53,957 nt of DNA from a virus, in IMG/VR virus record IMGVR_UViG_3300028388_005701, positions 1 through 53,957 of that record. One strand, 5' to 3'. The notes beneath the pieces are model-generated. The model was not told the DNA's origin and ran no database searches. It worked only from the letters and a program-made list of their open reading frames with translations. Shown here in pieces: positions 16,371 through 24,924 of this stretch (within the stretch, counting starts at the first letter, position 1; each line of letters begins with the position of its first letter). A program made the position numbers and the translations under genes.

Positions 16371-16529
16371 TCAATCAGTAAATGCTACCAATTCTGGTTC
16401 TAGTTTTGTCACCTCTTCTTTGATCACCCGATTCCAATAATTGGAAGTTAAATTATCCAACTTATCCTCACAATTCGGACATTCCACTGGTTGCGGATCT
16501 CCTGGTTTTATAGTTATTTTATTGCTCAT
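16371..16529 (-). CDS. small protein with a CPNC motif, 52 aa
   Basis: ATG 16529 overlaps the TGA of the preceding gene as ATGA. The reading MSNKITIKPGDPQPVECPNC continues to VTKLEPELVAFTD. A single CxxC pair suggests metal binding by a dimer or a short ribbon. Real coding is supported by the coupling and by the sensible composition. Confidence 0.5.
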   Translation of the reverse strand: MSNKITIKPGDPQPVECPNCEDKLDNLTSNYWNRVIKEEVTKLEPELVAFTD

Positions 16530-16807
16530 CATTTATGGATTTTATCATATAGACCCTCAAAATCCTTAAGCTCAATCCAATCAGTAAGTTCGATACAATT
16601 GATCATAGCTGCTTGGCTATCATTGTACTTTTTTCGACTGCGACTACTGTCATTAAACCCAAGCCAGCCTAGCATAGTTTGAAGAGCATCTGCTCTATTA
16701 ACAATACCCAGTTGTTTTCTTACAACGTTGGTATACAGCTTGGATTCAGAGCCATCGTGATAACTAATAGTCAGTAACCACCCAGCTACTCTTGTTTCAT
16801 CTGCCAT
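16529..16807 (-). CDS. hypothetical protein, 92 aa
   Basis: The start is put at ATG 16807 (MADETRVAGWLLTISYHDGS), because the longer frame would begin inside the upstream gene. Soluble, ending DWIELKDFEGLYDKIHK. Coupled to the following 52-residue gene by an ATGA overlap. Family not recognised. Confidence 0.55.
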   Translation of the reverse strand: MADETRVAGWLLTISYHDGSESKLYTNVVRKQLGIVNRADALQTMLGWLGFNDSSRSRKKYNDSQAAMINCIELTDWIELKDFEGLYDKIHK

Positions 16808-16823
16808 TGTTTGTATTATTTGA

Positions 16824-17132
16824 TCACAGTACCCGCCCAGGAGTGCTGTGAATAGGTATAGAATCTTCAATAGTAACACCAAATACTACCACCGTCAACC
16901 CGTTATCATATTCATAGTAGGGTTTGCCATCACCGTGTTTGCCATCCCAATTCCAGTGTTCTTTTGGATCATGCATAAGGAATTCCGTTTTCGCATTACC
17001 CCATTTATTGTTGTATCCGGAGTAAGTTGATATGTACACATCTTTCTTATCACTTCTGGCCTTATCTATCACACCTATGATGGATTTATCAAGCATGTCA
17101 TAGACCTCTACTATTTTCTTCTTTATCCTCAT
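16824..17132 (-). CDS. hypothetical protein, 102 aa
   Basis: Starts MRIKKKIVEVYDMLDKSIIG. A soluble alpha/beta protein with a Trp/His-rich middle (KEHWNWDGKHGDGKPYYEY) and ending TPGRVL. No signal peptide or tag; no family recognised. Confidence 0.55.
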   Translation of the reverse strand: MRIKKKIVEVYDMLDKSIIGVIDKARSDKKDVYISTYSGYNNKWGNAKTEFLMHDPKEHWNWDGKHGDGKPYYEYDNGLTVVVFGVTIEDSIPIHSTPGRVL

Positions 17133-17241
17133 TTTACCTGATGTACAGTATCAATAATCAACAGTTTCCTATATACGTCTTAGTTTGGGCATGCAGTAAA
17201 AGTTTTTCTCACCCATCTGATGGGCATCAACCACTGGTATG

Positions 17242-17280
17242 AATTGTGCCATACAATTTTTTATTCTGCATGGCACAATT
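17242..17280. repeat. 11-bp perfect inverted repeat between genes
   Basis: AATTGTGCCAT (17242-17252) and ATGGCACAATT (17270-17280) around a 17-base loop, just past the stop of the tagged gene at 17306. It could end or protect the array transcript. There is no clear T-run after the stem on the minus strand, so a factor-independent terminator is uncertain. Confidence 0.5.
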
Positions 17281-17305
17281 AAGTAACAGGTTTCACCATC
17301 CAGGG

Positions 17306-17797
17306 TTAAAAGTAGGTTGCGGAAACATGCATGAGATTGCTATCCGGATAGGCAATATAGCCGACGCCAAGCTTGAAACCATTAACATCTTTTGGTGTCA
17401 TATCAGACCAGTCGACCTCTTCATCTCCTATATCGCCCTCGAATTTGAACGATATTTCAGGAATAGTACCATCCACTTTCTCGATAGTGATACCAGCTAT
17501 TTTTGTGGGAGCATCTGCACCATAAAATTCAAGCCTACCACTATTTCTATCTAGTGTAATACCCAGTTTTCTTTCTCTCTCAGTCAACCACTTATCAAAG
17601 TCTGGAGTGTTGAAATAATCAAGATATGCCTGGACTACGGCAAAGGACAATACAGTATTTCTAGTCCACGCATTGTCGGCATCCCACATACTAATACCAT
17701 ATTTGGCAATAACCGGATGCTTAATATTTTCCATCACTGGTTGCGGTTCTTGGCTACTACTTTCGTTCACCTCTCCGAATTTTGGTAATTTTTTCAT
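17306..17797 (-). CDS. tag-bearing putative internal head protein
   Basis: 163 residues; tag MKKLPKFGEVNESSSQEPQP with VNE/S. The body contains AYLDYFNTPDFDKWLTE, similar to the tagged protein at 14397-14840, and a strand-rich acidic part (PEISFKFEGDIGDEEVDW). Probably a paralogue of that protein. Packaging inferred. Confidence 0.75.
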   Translation of the reverse strand: MKKLPKFGEVNESSSQEPQPVMENIKHPVIAKYGISMWDADNAWTRNTVLSFAVVQAYLDYFNTPDFDKWLTERERKLGITLDRNSGRLEFYGADAPTKIAGITIEKVDGTIPEISFKFEGDIGDEEVDWSDMTPKDVNGFKLGVGYIAYPDSNLMHVSATYF

Positions 17798-17831
17798 TTT
17801 GATAGTAAATTTTTATTGTTGTGTTCATTTT

Positions 17832-18215
17832 TCATTTTGATAAGAAATCATCTCTGTACATAATCAACAGATCACCAGTAACAGTGCCAGTAGATCCTAC
17901 GTACTTCGGTAATCTGTCAGATACATCATAGGATTCGTCACTTTTATGGAGAGTGGCTTTACCGTAACCACCGAAGCCTACTTTATAGATCAATCTATCA
18001 CCATTTGAAAAATCAATGGTTAGGTCGGTTTTATCTTCACTGATTATACCAGTAGTATTTACCACTGTAACAGGCTCCAATACAACTTTGAATCCTCTTA
18101 TCTCAGCGATTTCTTCCTTTTCATTTGACAAATCACCGATAACATCCACTCGCCAGGATTCGTTTACTGATTCAGCAGACTCGTTGATATCTTGAAATTT
18201 TGGCAATCTTTTCAT
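17832..18215 (-). CDS. tag-bearing putative internal head protein (SNGD subfamily)
   Basis: 127 residues; tag MKRLPKFQDINESAESVNES. It belongs to a clear three-member subfamily with 19045-19443 and 19471-19872: (V/I)WRxDV near the tag, TDLTIDFSNGD in the middle, and GTVTGDLLIMYRD at the end. The beta-rich body is unrecognised. ATG 18215 overlaps the upstream gene end by four bases. Confidence 0.78.
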   Translation of the reverse strand: MKRLPKFQDINESAESVNESWRVDVIGDLSNEKEEIAEIRGFKVVLEPVTVVNTTGIISEDKTDLTIDFSNGDRLIYKVGFGGYGKATLHKSDESYDVSDRLPKYVGSTGTVTGDLLIMYRDDFLSK

Positions 18216-18994
18216 TTTTTTATGTTTTTATAAACATTTATTCTAACACGACCATCAAATTTGTAACCAGGACCACTATAATCACTAAAAGACAGTTGCA
18301 TAGTACCAGCGTTACCATTAACCACTGTCCGTTCAACTTTGGCTTCGTCTATTGTGGTAATGATGGTCAGTTTGATTCTGTTTTGTTTACAGAATTTTGT
18401 GGCGTATGATTTCATTTCTTCAAAAATACGGTCATAATCACCATTGAATATAATTATATTTTCTAATTCGTAATTGTTGTCCGTTTTGATCAACTGAGCA
18501 CCAAATTCAGCACCAAGTAAATATTCAGCATCGTATTGGCTGAGGATGTGATCAATAAATCCGCCCAACCCAATGTATTCCAGCCACTCCATGAAATTAT
18601 TAACATCATCCACAAAAGCTTTACCACCATCCATAGCCGCAGACACTGGTAGTAGATCAGCTCTGAGTTTTGACACCCTATCAATCATTTTTCTAGCGAC
18701 GACTCTCCATCTGTGTGCTATTTGTTTATCGGAATAAGAAGATTTTTCTAAATAATCACTAATATTCCCATCCATATGTACTTTAGTGCGGCCTATAGAT
18801 TTTTTCACATCAGCCAAACCAAATTTATTGCCTATGGTAGGTTTTAAATTCATGCCAATATCAATTAGTTGTTCGATATTGTCCATATTACGGAATATTT
18901 CAGATATGATTTGGTCAAGATTCGCACCTGATGATTCGTTTATTGATTGTGAAGATTCATTAATTGATTCCCAGAATTTAGGTAACTTTTTCAT
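18212..18994 (-). CDS. tag-bearing putative internal head protein, 260 aa
   Basis: Tag MKKLPKFWESINESSQSINE with two INE/S sites. A long helical N-terminal part is followed by an alpha/beta segment (YELENIIIFNGDYDRIFEE) and a strand-rich end (YKFDGRVRINVYKN). This order matches the tagged proteins at 13713-14369 and 19909-20577. The largest protein with the strict tag. Function unknown. Confidence 0.76.
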   Translation of the reverse strand: MKKLPKFWESINESSQSINESSGANLDQIISEIFRNMDNIEQLIDIGMNLKPTIGNKFGLADVKKSIGRTKVHMDGNISDYLEKSSYSDKQIAHRWRVVARKMIDRVSKLRADLLPVSAAMDGGKAFVDDVNNFMEWLEYIGLGGFIDHILSQYDAEYLLGAEFGAQLIKTDNNYELENIIIFNGDYDRIFEEMKSYATKFCKQNRIKLTIITTIDEAKVERTVVNGNAGTMQLSFSDYSGPGYKFDGRVRINVYKNIKK

Positions 18995-19044
18995 TGCTTA
19001 TTATTATTTTTTTTTGATTACACAGTTTGAATCGACATATTTCT

Positions 19045-19443
19045 TTATTTGATCGAGTACTTCCGATAGGCAGCTAGTAGATCACCTATTAGCGTATCAT
19101 GATCACCTGTATGTGGTTCTACCCCTCGTATTACTCTACCGTTGATAGCGAATTCTATCTTAGGGTCCATTGTAGGAAGCTTCTCCGCACGATATTCGTA
19201 AAGTACGACATCACCATTAGTCATAGTGATCCTCAAATCTGTGCTGTCATATGTTATCTCTCCTTCTACACTCTTCACTCTAATTTCAGTAGTCATAGCA
19301 AAGTCCATCGCTGCGCGTTTCTCCTGAGAGGTACTAAACATTCCATCTACACTGGCACTCCAGTTAACGGATTCCTGTATGCTTGAGTATCTCTTATTAG
19401 TGGATTCATTAATTGATTCTCCGAATTTTGGTATTTTTTTCAT
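19045..19443 (-). CDS. tag-bearing putative internal head protein (SNGD subfamily)
   Basis: 132 residues; tag MKKIPKFGESINESTNKRYS, with a second candidate site IQES. It shares TDLRITMTNGD and DTLIGDLLAAYRKY with two neighbouring genes. Its leader AAAACTTTAACAAAAAATA is nearly repeated before 19909-20577, evidence for duplication of gene plus leader. Confidence 0.77.
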   Translation of the reverse strand: MKKIPKFGESINESTNKRYSSIQESVNWSASVDGMFSTSQEKRAAMDFAMTTEIRVKSVEGEITYDSTDLRITMTNGDVVLYEYRAEKLPTMDPKIEFAINGRVIRGVEPHTGDHDTLIGDLLAAYRKYSIK

Positions 19444-19470
19444 TACCTATTTTTTGTTAAAGTTTTATTG

Positions 19471-19872
19471 TTATTTATTAGTTTTGCCTAACATCATATC
19501 CCTATACATGATCAGTAGATCTCCAACCAGTGTACCAGTAGAACCAGAATAGTAGTTATTAAACTTGTTAAGTTTATTACCGATCTGTCTCCCTTCGATC
19601 TCCATTGACATAATACCGGTATCAGCAGCAAATCCGGCCATATAGGTTATTGTATCACCATTTGACATAATTATGGTAATATCAGTATTATCCTCATCTA
19701 TCAGACCAGTCACAGATTGTACAGTAATAGGCTCGTATATCACCTTGAAATCAGAGGCAAAATCTTTTTCACTTCTGGCATCAAAAGGCTCTAGTACATC
19801 AGCCCTCCAGACAGTCTCATTTATGGGTTTCGATGATTCGTTTATCTCTTTGAACTTTGGTAATCTTTTCAC
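19471..19872 (-). CDS. tag-bearing putative internal head protein (SNGD subfamily), GTG start
   Basis: 133 residues. The GTG at 19872 is chosen because it begins the tag MKRLPKFKEINESSKPINET. Closest to 17832-18215: VWRADV versus WRVDV, TDITIIMSNGD, and GTLVGDLLIMYRD. A recent duplicate. Packaging inferred from the tag; no enzymatic motif. Confidence 0.78.
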   Translation of the reverse strand: MKRLPKFKEINESSKPINETVWRADVLEPFDARSEKDFASDFKVIYEPITVQSVTGLIDEDNTDITIIMSNGDTITYMAGFAADTGIMSMEIEGRQIGNKLNKFNNYYSGSTGTLVGDLLIMYRDMMLGKTNK

Positions 19873-19908
19873 TGTTTATTTTTTTACACCTAGATAATAA
19901 AAAGTCTG

Positions 19909-20577
19909 CTAATAGTCAGTAACCTTTGGGTTGTTAGCCATAAAGCTCACTATATGAACACGCACGGAATGCGTATCATTTCTATATTCTGTATCACCTA
20001 TATACACACAAAGTTTACCGCTTCTTCTGGCATTTAATTCCTGGGGTTTTGAACGAGCTACCCAGCTATTATTATACACTACCACATCATTTCTACCGGA
20101 TAATCTGGATATCAGTTCATCTCCGGAGGCCATTAAATAGCCCTTAACAACAAAAAAATGATCACCGCCATTCTGGAGATCATACTGCAAACCTGGTGGT
20201 TTTGTGTCTATATCATCAAGAGCCGATTTTAAAAAACTATCTACTCTATTAAAATTGCTGACTATATCGACACTATCGACACTATGCTTTCTATTGTCAA
20301 ACCTGTAGTTATCAAGTTTAGTGGCCATGGACCGTAGTTTTTTTGATAGATTTTTGTTGTAGGCATTGGATTGCCTAACAGCTATGGCATACGACGCGCT
20401 TGATAACTTACCAGATAAACTTTTGAAATTAGGCTTGGGTGCTGGCGATGTATTAATCTTAGCGGCTGTACTTTCTAGATGATCGATAACACCAGAAATC
20501 GTATCGTGGGTACTGGTATTTGCCTCATTGATAGATTGAGATTCGTTTATTTCTTTGAATTTTGGTAATCTTTTCAT
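19909..20577 (-). CDS. tag-bearing putative internal head protein, 222 aa
   Basis: Tag MKRLPKFKEINESQSINEAN with INE/S and INE/A sites. The first half is helical and basic (YNKNLSKKLRSMATKLDNYR). The second half is alpha/beta (DVVVYNNSWVARSKPQEL, KLCVYIGDTEYRND) ending in a strand (VRVHIVSFMA). Its layout resembles two other large tagged proteins. First gene of the array in transcription order. Confidence 0.76.
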   Translation of the reverse strand: MKRLPKFKEINESQSINEANTSTHDTISGVIDHLESTAAKINTSPAPKPNFKSLSGKLSSASYAIAVRQSNAYNKNLSKKLRSMATKLDNYRFDNRKHSVDSVDIVSNFNRVDSFLKSALDDIDTKPPGLQYDLQNGGDHFFVVKGYLMASGDELISRLSGRNDVVVYNNSWVARSKPQELNARRSGKLCVYIGDTEYRNDTHSVRVHIVSFMANNPKVTDY

Positions 20578-20618
20578 TGTTTATTTTTTGTTAAAGTTTT
20601 ATCGTTATTTTTTGGCTA

Positions 20619-20790
20619 TCATTCTACACCAATCAGAAGTGCATATTCATGATCAAGCACATATCCCAGCTCACTGCTCCAATCATTGACCATGTGGCCT
20701 AACCTCCAGGTTTCGCTTTGCCATTTCTCACTATCGGTCTTAATATCATTTAAATCAATGGCATACACTGCTGCACCACTTTTTCATCAT
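20619..20790 (-). pseudogene. small gene probably broken in an A-run
   Basis: A clean protein-like frame ends at 20619: KSGAAVYAIDLNDIKTDSEK, then SETWRLGHMVNDWSSELGY and ALLIGVE. It has no ATG, but an ATG at 20787 lies one frame away, separated only by a run of five A. With four A the product would start MKSGAAVYAIDL (about 54 aa). This is either a real homopolymer mutation or an assembly error. A GTG at 20768 could alternatively start a 49-residue protein. Confidence 0.45.
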
Positions 20791-20814
20791 TTGATATATT
20801 TAATTTATGTATTT

Positions 20815-22863
20815 CTAGGAACTGTGCCAGACATATTTAGCGTTGCCACAGTTGTATGTTTTCATGAATCCCAGCTCGTCCATTATTGTAGTCTCTGATC
20901 TGGTATCGGTTTTACTAATTACACCTTTCTTCACAAGATTCTTTTTAGAAAATTGCCTGCGATTGTACCTGAACCCAAACACATCGACATAGAAATAGCC
21001 TGGAACTGTATTATGGCTAAATTGCATACCCAGTTTATCATACACCGATCCGGTAAAGAAGTCAAGGAATGCGTAAGTATAAATCTCTTTGGGATCATAA
21101 TTACGCAAGAAATACTTAAACATCTTAGAGGCACCACCAACCACGGAAAAACCGATACTGGTAGCTAATCTCCCAATCTCCCAAAGAGATTCAGATTTAT
21201 TCCTAAGATTAAAGGTCATCACCGATCTAAGTTCATCTTCGTAGAATAGACCAAGATAGACAGATCCTACTAAGTGACCCTGGATATGATTTTTATCCAG
21301 GAAATCCTTGACATCCTTGAATTGTAGCACACGGAGATCAGTCTTACGAGCATAAATACGAGTACAATTCTGTAGGATAGCATTGGATATAATGGACTTA
21401 ACGATATCTTGACGATAAATCCAATCAGTCTCCCAAATCTGGATAAGACGGATACCTTTTGATAGAGCATGATTGTATTTTTCTTGGTGGTAATTACGAT
21501 GCTTTATTCTGGTGCTATGCCAGTATGAACCGTTGTACTCGATACCAAGCTTAAGCTCCGGAAGGTAAATATCAATCTCATAGGGGTTGATTGGTGATCT
21601 GGTATTGGTCACGACTTCACCATTATAGATAGATTCGACCCAGGCCGCTACATCTTTCTCTGCTTGGGATCTCATCTCACCGATTGGATTACAATGAGTG
21701 CAAAGTTCTATCCCATGTTTAATGACCCTATCCCTGGCGAACCCCGATGAAGTAGTGAATATTTCTCCACACTTCTTATGTAGGAAGGACACCTCTAACT
21801 TATTCTTGAAGGATACCACTTCATATGGCAGATTTGAATCTATAAACCTGTTATTCCAGATTCTAGATGCCTCAGTCTTAGATTTAGTTCTCAGATACGG
21901 ATCATTAAATGGATGCATACCGGAGTCTTGCATTTCTTTGTACAATTTTTGGAATCCAGCAGACTGCATGGGATGTTCTGTGCCCCATCTTTCCAGACTG
22001 GCTCTCTTGTATTCATTCTTAAAATTATCGGTTAGTACATACCATCTTTCGCCGTACTTCTCAAGATTGGCTTGTTCCAATTTCTCCCTAAGTGGACCGT
22101 GATTCCAGTTGTGCTCAACGCCGTACTTTTCGACCATGGTAGCCCTTTGTTTCTTGATAGCATCATTATCTTTTATGCCTTTAGAGATTTTATCGCGCAT
22201 CCATTCATCTTTACAATCGTTACATGGCTTATATGCATGGCCCACACCGTTGTAATTTCTGCCAAAATCAGCATCATTTTCACCACAATATTCGCATTTG
22301 GGTATGTCCTTTATACCATGCACAAGATGGTGAATACGGCGACTATTGGTACTGTCATCCGGCAAGAAGCTGGTGTATTTTTTAATAAAGGTGTCTAACT
22401 TCATATTCCTAACGGTTATACCAACTTTCTTAGTACCATAAACCTGTTTAAGAATATCAGTCAATTCCTTTTTGGTATAAGATACGTCTTTCTGCTCCTC
22501 TGGTAATTCATAGCCATCGCCGTACTGGGATTGTTTAGCCCTTAGTGCTCTGTAAGCTTTAGAGCACTCTTTGCTACAGGGCTTATAGCCATAAGTGGTA
22601 CCTTTGTGTTGATTTTTAATCACCACACCAATCTTGCCCCATTTGTTACTAACACCACCGCAGCTAGGGCATTTACCTGGATCAATATTATTTTCTATAA
22701 CATGCCAGCACCTTCTGTTAGTCTTAGCATCATTGGGTAGGAAATTAGTAAAAAACGTAAGACGCTCCAGCAATTCCTTACGTCTATTGACCATATTAGT
22801 CAGATTGGTAGGTGATTGCTCTTTGAGAGATATTAATGTTGATCTTAGTTCGTTATAATCCAT
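20815..22863 (-). CDS. putative Vsr-like (EDxHD-type) homing endonuclease
   Basis: 682 residues from ATG 22863. Two Cys4-type modules lie at about 65-100 (CPSC...CSKEC) and 190-217 (CEYC...CNDC), each after an SRR/NRR-xxH motif. Three short repeats follow (EKYGVEHNW, EKYGERW, ERWGTEHPM) of the kind used for DNA contact. A nuclease core sits at about 400-450: SQAEKDVAAW, YEIDIYLPELKLGIEYNGSY, WHS, then WETDW. The E/D, IEYNG and H fit the Vsr-like fold of the phage homing-endonuclease family described with fractured, split-intein genes. Free-standing, next to the capsid genes; it likely spreads itself by cutting related phages. The C-terminal 150 residues resemble a GNAT-like or repair domain but were not assigned. 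Confidence 0.75.
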   Translation of the reverse strand: MDYNELRSTLISLKEQSPTNLTNMVNRRKELLERLTFFTNFLPNDAKTNRRCWHVIENNIDPGKCPSCGGVSNKWGKIGVVIKNQHKGTTYGYKPCSKECSKAYRALRAKQSQYGDGYELPEEQKDVSYTKKELTDILKQVYGTKKVGITVRNMKLDTFIKKYTSFLPDDSTNSRRIHHLVHGIKDIPKCEYCGENDADFGRNYNGVGHAYKPCNDCKDEWMRDKISKGIKDNDAIKKQRATMVEKYGVEHNWNHGPLREKLEQANLEKYGERWYVLTDNFKNEYKRASLERWGTEHPMQSAGFQKLYKEMQDSGMHPFNDPYLRTKSKTEASRIWNNRFIDSNLPYEVVSFKNKLEVSFLHKKCGEIFTTSSGFARDRVIKHGIELCTHCNPIGEMRSQAEKDVAAWVESIYNGEVVTNTRSPINPYEIDIYLPELKLGIEYNGSYWHSTRIKHRNYHQEKYNHALSKGIRLIQIWETDWIYRQDIVKSIISNAILQNCTRIYARKTDLRVLQFKDVKDFLDKNHIQGHLVGSVYLGLFYEDELRSVMTFNLRNKSESLWEIGRLATSIGFSVVGGASKMFKYFLRNYDPKEIYTYAFLDFFTGSVYDKLGMQFSHNTVPGYFYVDVFGFRYNRRQFSKKNLVKKGVISKTDTRSETTIMDELGFMKTYNCGNAKYVWHSS

Positions 22864-23166
22864 GCTTTTATTGATTATAAATATGCTACAAACCAAGGTT
22901 TCTTAATCAGAGAAAACCATTAATTATAGTGGTTACAGATCAGTGAAAAATATGCAGGCTGTGCGGTTAATAACCTCCATCCTCAAAAGTGATATTGATA
23001 CCTATTATTGTGGTAATCGCTATGATTAAATTTAAAAACAGAGGACGGAGAATATAGTACTCACATTAAAGGAAAGAGTGGGGAGAGTAATATGAAAATG
23101 GCCCAGAAACCCCGTCATTAGCGGGTTCTGGGCCATAAAATATACTATGAGAAAACTATTCTTCTA
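22864..23166. other. intergenic stretch between endonuclease and capsid genes
   Basis: About 300 bases with no convincing gene; the best frames are under 25 codons without a start context. It contains the hairpin at 23100-23134. A TATAAATA at 22876-22883 on the plus strand has no plus-strand gene behind it and is probably chance. The endonuclease promoter could lie here but was not identified. Confidence 0.5.
23100..23134 (-). terminator. strong hairpin after the major capsid gene
   Basis: Arms GGCCCAGAAACCCCG (23100-23114) and GCGGGTTCTGGGCC (23121-23134) pair over at least 9 perfect GC-rich bases plus an imperfect extension, loop TCATTA. On the minus strand it lies 33 bases after the capsid stop and is followed by ATTTTC, a weak T-run. 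Likely ends or stabilises the abundant capsid transcript. Confidence 0.75.
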
Positions 23167-24888
23167 TTAGTTCAACGCGAATCCGTTGGCTTCCTCTACT
23201 AAGAAAGTCAAGTAATTGGTCTCTGGGGCACGACCTCCTTCGGCCAGCGCGTATCGAGACTTGAGCGCTTCTTTTGGGGCCATGGTGCCCTCAGCGATGG
23301 TACTAATCTTCTCTGCTAAGAGATATGGGCACATCTTGATTCCAGGATCGGTTTCGTTACCTTTACGGAATACTGCTACCCGTCCATCGTTTACATCCAT
23401 CAGAGGATCTTCGTAAACTTTGATACCGTTCAGTGTTCCCACAAAGTAAAGCCCTGCGTCGTTCAAGTCGTTGTTGAATGGTGCTGCAGTAAATCCGCGA
23501 ACATCCCTCAAGGCGCTAGCCAAATTGGTGTTCATCACTGCACAGTCACCACGTCCTCTGCGTGAGCGGTTGTTGATCAAGGCACTGGCCTGTGTAATGC
23601 GTGTTACCAGTCTACGCTGCATGGAACTGAGATTCTCAGAAATAGCAGAAGAGTTAGGCAACGTACCAGCTGCTCCAGGAATTGTCAGAGCGGTAGATCC
23701 GTCAGCGCCCAGGTAAGACTTGGCAGATCCGGTATTACCAGCTGTATCCATGTACAAGTTCAGGTTGTTAGAACTGCTGTTCTGTACCAGATTATAGTGG
23801 TGCTGCCATCCGAGTGCGAAAATACGGCCCAGGATATGATCATTGATGTGCTGGCTCAGTTGATCCTGCAGTACAGTATCACCAAGTTCAAGCGCATTGA
23901 TTCCATGATCCATTTCCAGGTCTTGGATTTGCTCGGTAGTGTATTCGATATCAATGTGTACGGTCTCGGCTGCGATGTTCCGGCTCCAAGTCCTCAATGC
24001 CATTGAGCGGTAGTAAGAACGCTCCCCTACCTTACGGCTCATAGGTGCGTTGTATCTTGCTCCATCCTGGCGACCCATGAACCATGCGCTGGTATCATTA
24101 AGCCCTGCTCCAGACATACCACCAATGAAGTTGGTAAATCCTTCCACGTAATCTACAGAATCAGGATCAAACCCGAGGTAGTTGGATGCATCGGTATAAA
24201 TGGCTGCGCTGTTTCCGGAAGTATCAAAGAACTCTTTAACCACTTGGCTTGTCCAGTCAGTACCAGATGCTCCAGAGTTATCCTTCTGTTCGTCCAATTT
24301 GAAAACGTAAGACCCGTCAAGACGGTGCTTACCTACGTAATAAACATCGACGATATCTTCACCAGCGGCGGCGGCAGTTTTGATAGTGTACTTAGTACCA
24401 ACTGTAAGAGTTGGTGCAGTACCAGTAGCAACACCTTTTACCTTAACCACAAGGGGCTTTTTGGTAGTAGATTCCAGACGGCCATCGCCGTATACAGGTT
24501 CTACGATGTAGAGTGTTCCGGATGATTTTTCCATGGGTACAACAGGTACCAGTTCAAAACCGATTGTGTTGGCCATTACCTCAATAAAGACTCCGAAGAG
24601 GTTGGAATAAACTTCTCCAGACCCGCGATCACCAGGATCTCCATAAAAGTTGGCTAATCCGGTATTGGGATTGTTACCGAGGGCAATACCACCACGACCA
24701 GGAGTACCATCCAATGTGGCAGTGGACTCATTAAGTGCGCGGACGTGTGCCATACGGGCTATTACTTGCAGCGCCTCTTCGTTGAGGTTACGCTTGGTTG
24801 CACGGTTACCGATCTTTGATTTGATCTTAGGTACCCATTTATCGATAATTTGCCTGCGTTCCAGCAAAGCTTGCTTTTTTCTTAACAT
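23167..24888 (-). CDS. major capsid protein (T4 gp23-like)
   Basis: 573 residues. It shows the gp23 pattern: a helical N-terminal prosequence, an acidic and glycine-rich middle, and a C-terminal core with RRGRGDCAVMNTNLASAL, NGIKVYEDPLMD, KGNETDPGIKMCPYLLAE and PKEALKSRYALAEGG. A prohead cleavage site is visible at residues 52-55, LNE before S, giving a mature start STATLDG; T4 gp23 loses 65 residues in the same way. The gene is more GC-rich and codon-biased than its surroundings, as expected for the most abundant virion protein. Co-transcribed with the protease/scaffold gene 36 bases upstream. Confidence 0.93.
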   Translation of the reverse strand: MLRKKQALLERRQIIDKWVPKIKSKIGNRATKRNLNEEALQVIARMAHVRALNESTATLDGTPGRGGIALGNNPNTGLANFYGDPGDRGSGEVYSNLFGVFIEVMANTIGFELVPVVPMEKSSGTLYIVEPVYGDGRLESTTKKPLVVKVKGVATGTAPTLTVGTKYTIKTAAAAGEDIVDVYYVGKHRLDGSYVFKLDEQKDNSGASGTDWTSQVVKEFFDTSGNSAAIYTDASNYLGFDPDSVDYVEGFTNFIGGMSGAGLNDTSAWFMGRQDGARYNAPMSRKVGERSYYRSMALRTWSRNIAAETVHIDIEYTTEQIQDLEMDHGINALELGDTVLQDQLSQHINDHILGRIFALGWQHHYNLVQNSSSNNLNLYMDTAGNTGSAKSYLGADGSTALTIPGAAGTLPNSSAISENLSSMQRRLVTRITQASALINNRSRRGRGDCAVMNTNLASALRDVRGFTAAPFNNDLNDAGLYFVGTLNGIKVYEDPLMDVNDGRVAVFRKGNETDPGIKMCPYLLAEKISTIAEGTMAPKEALKSRYALAEGGRAPETNYLTFLVEEANGFALN

Positions 24889-24924
24889 GATTATTCTATC
24901 TTTTTTTCGTTAGCGTTTAAAAAA

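Noticed and set aside
22876-22883. TATAAATA promoter on the plus strand
   Set aside because: No plus-strand gene follows for 4 kb; probably chance in AT-rich DNA.
22951-23030. Small plus-strand gene in the 22.9-23.1 kb gap
   Set aside because: Only about 24 codons, no leader, and no neighbour in the same direction.
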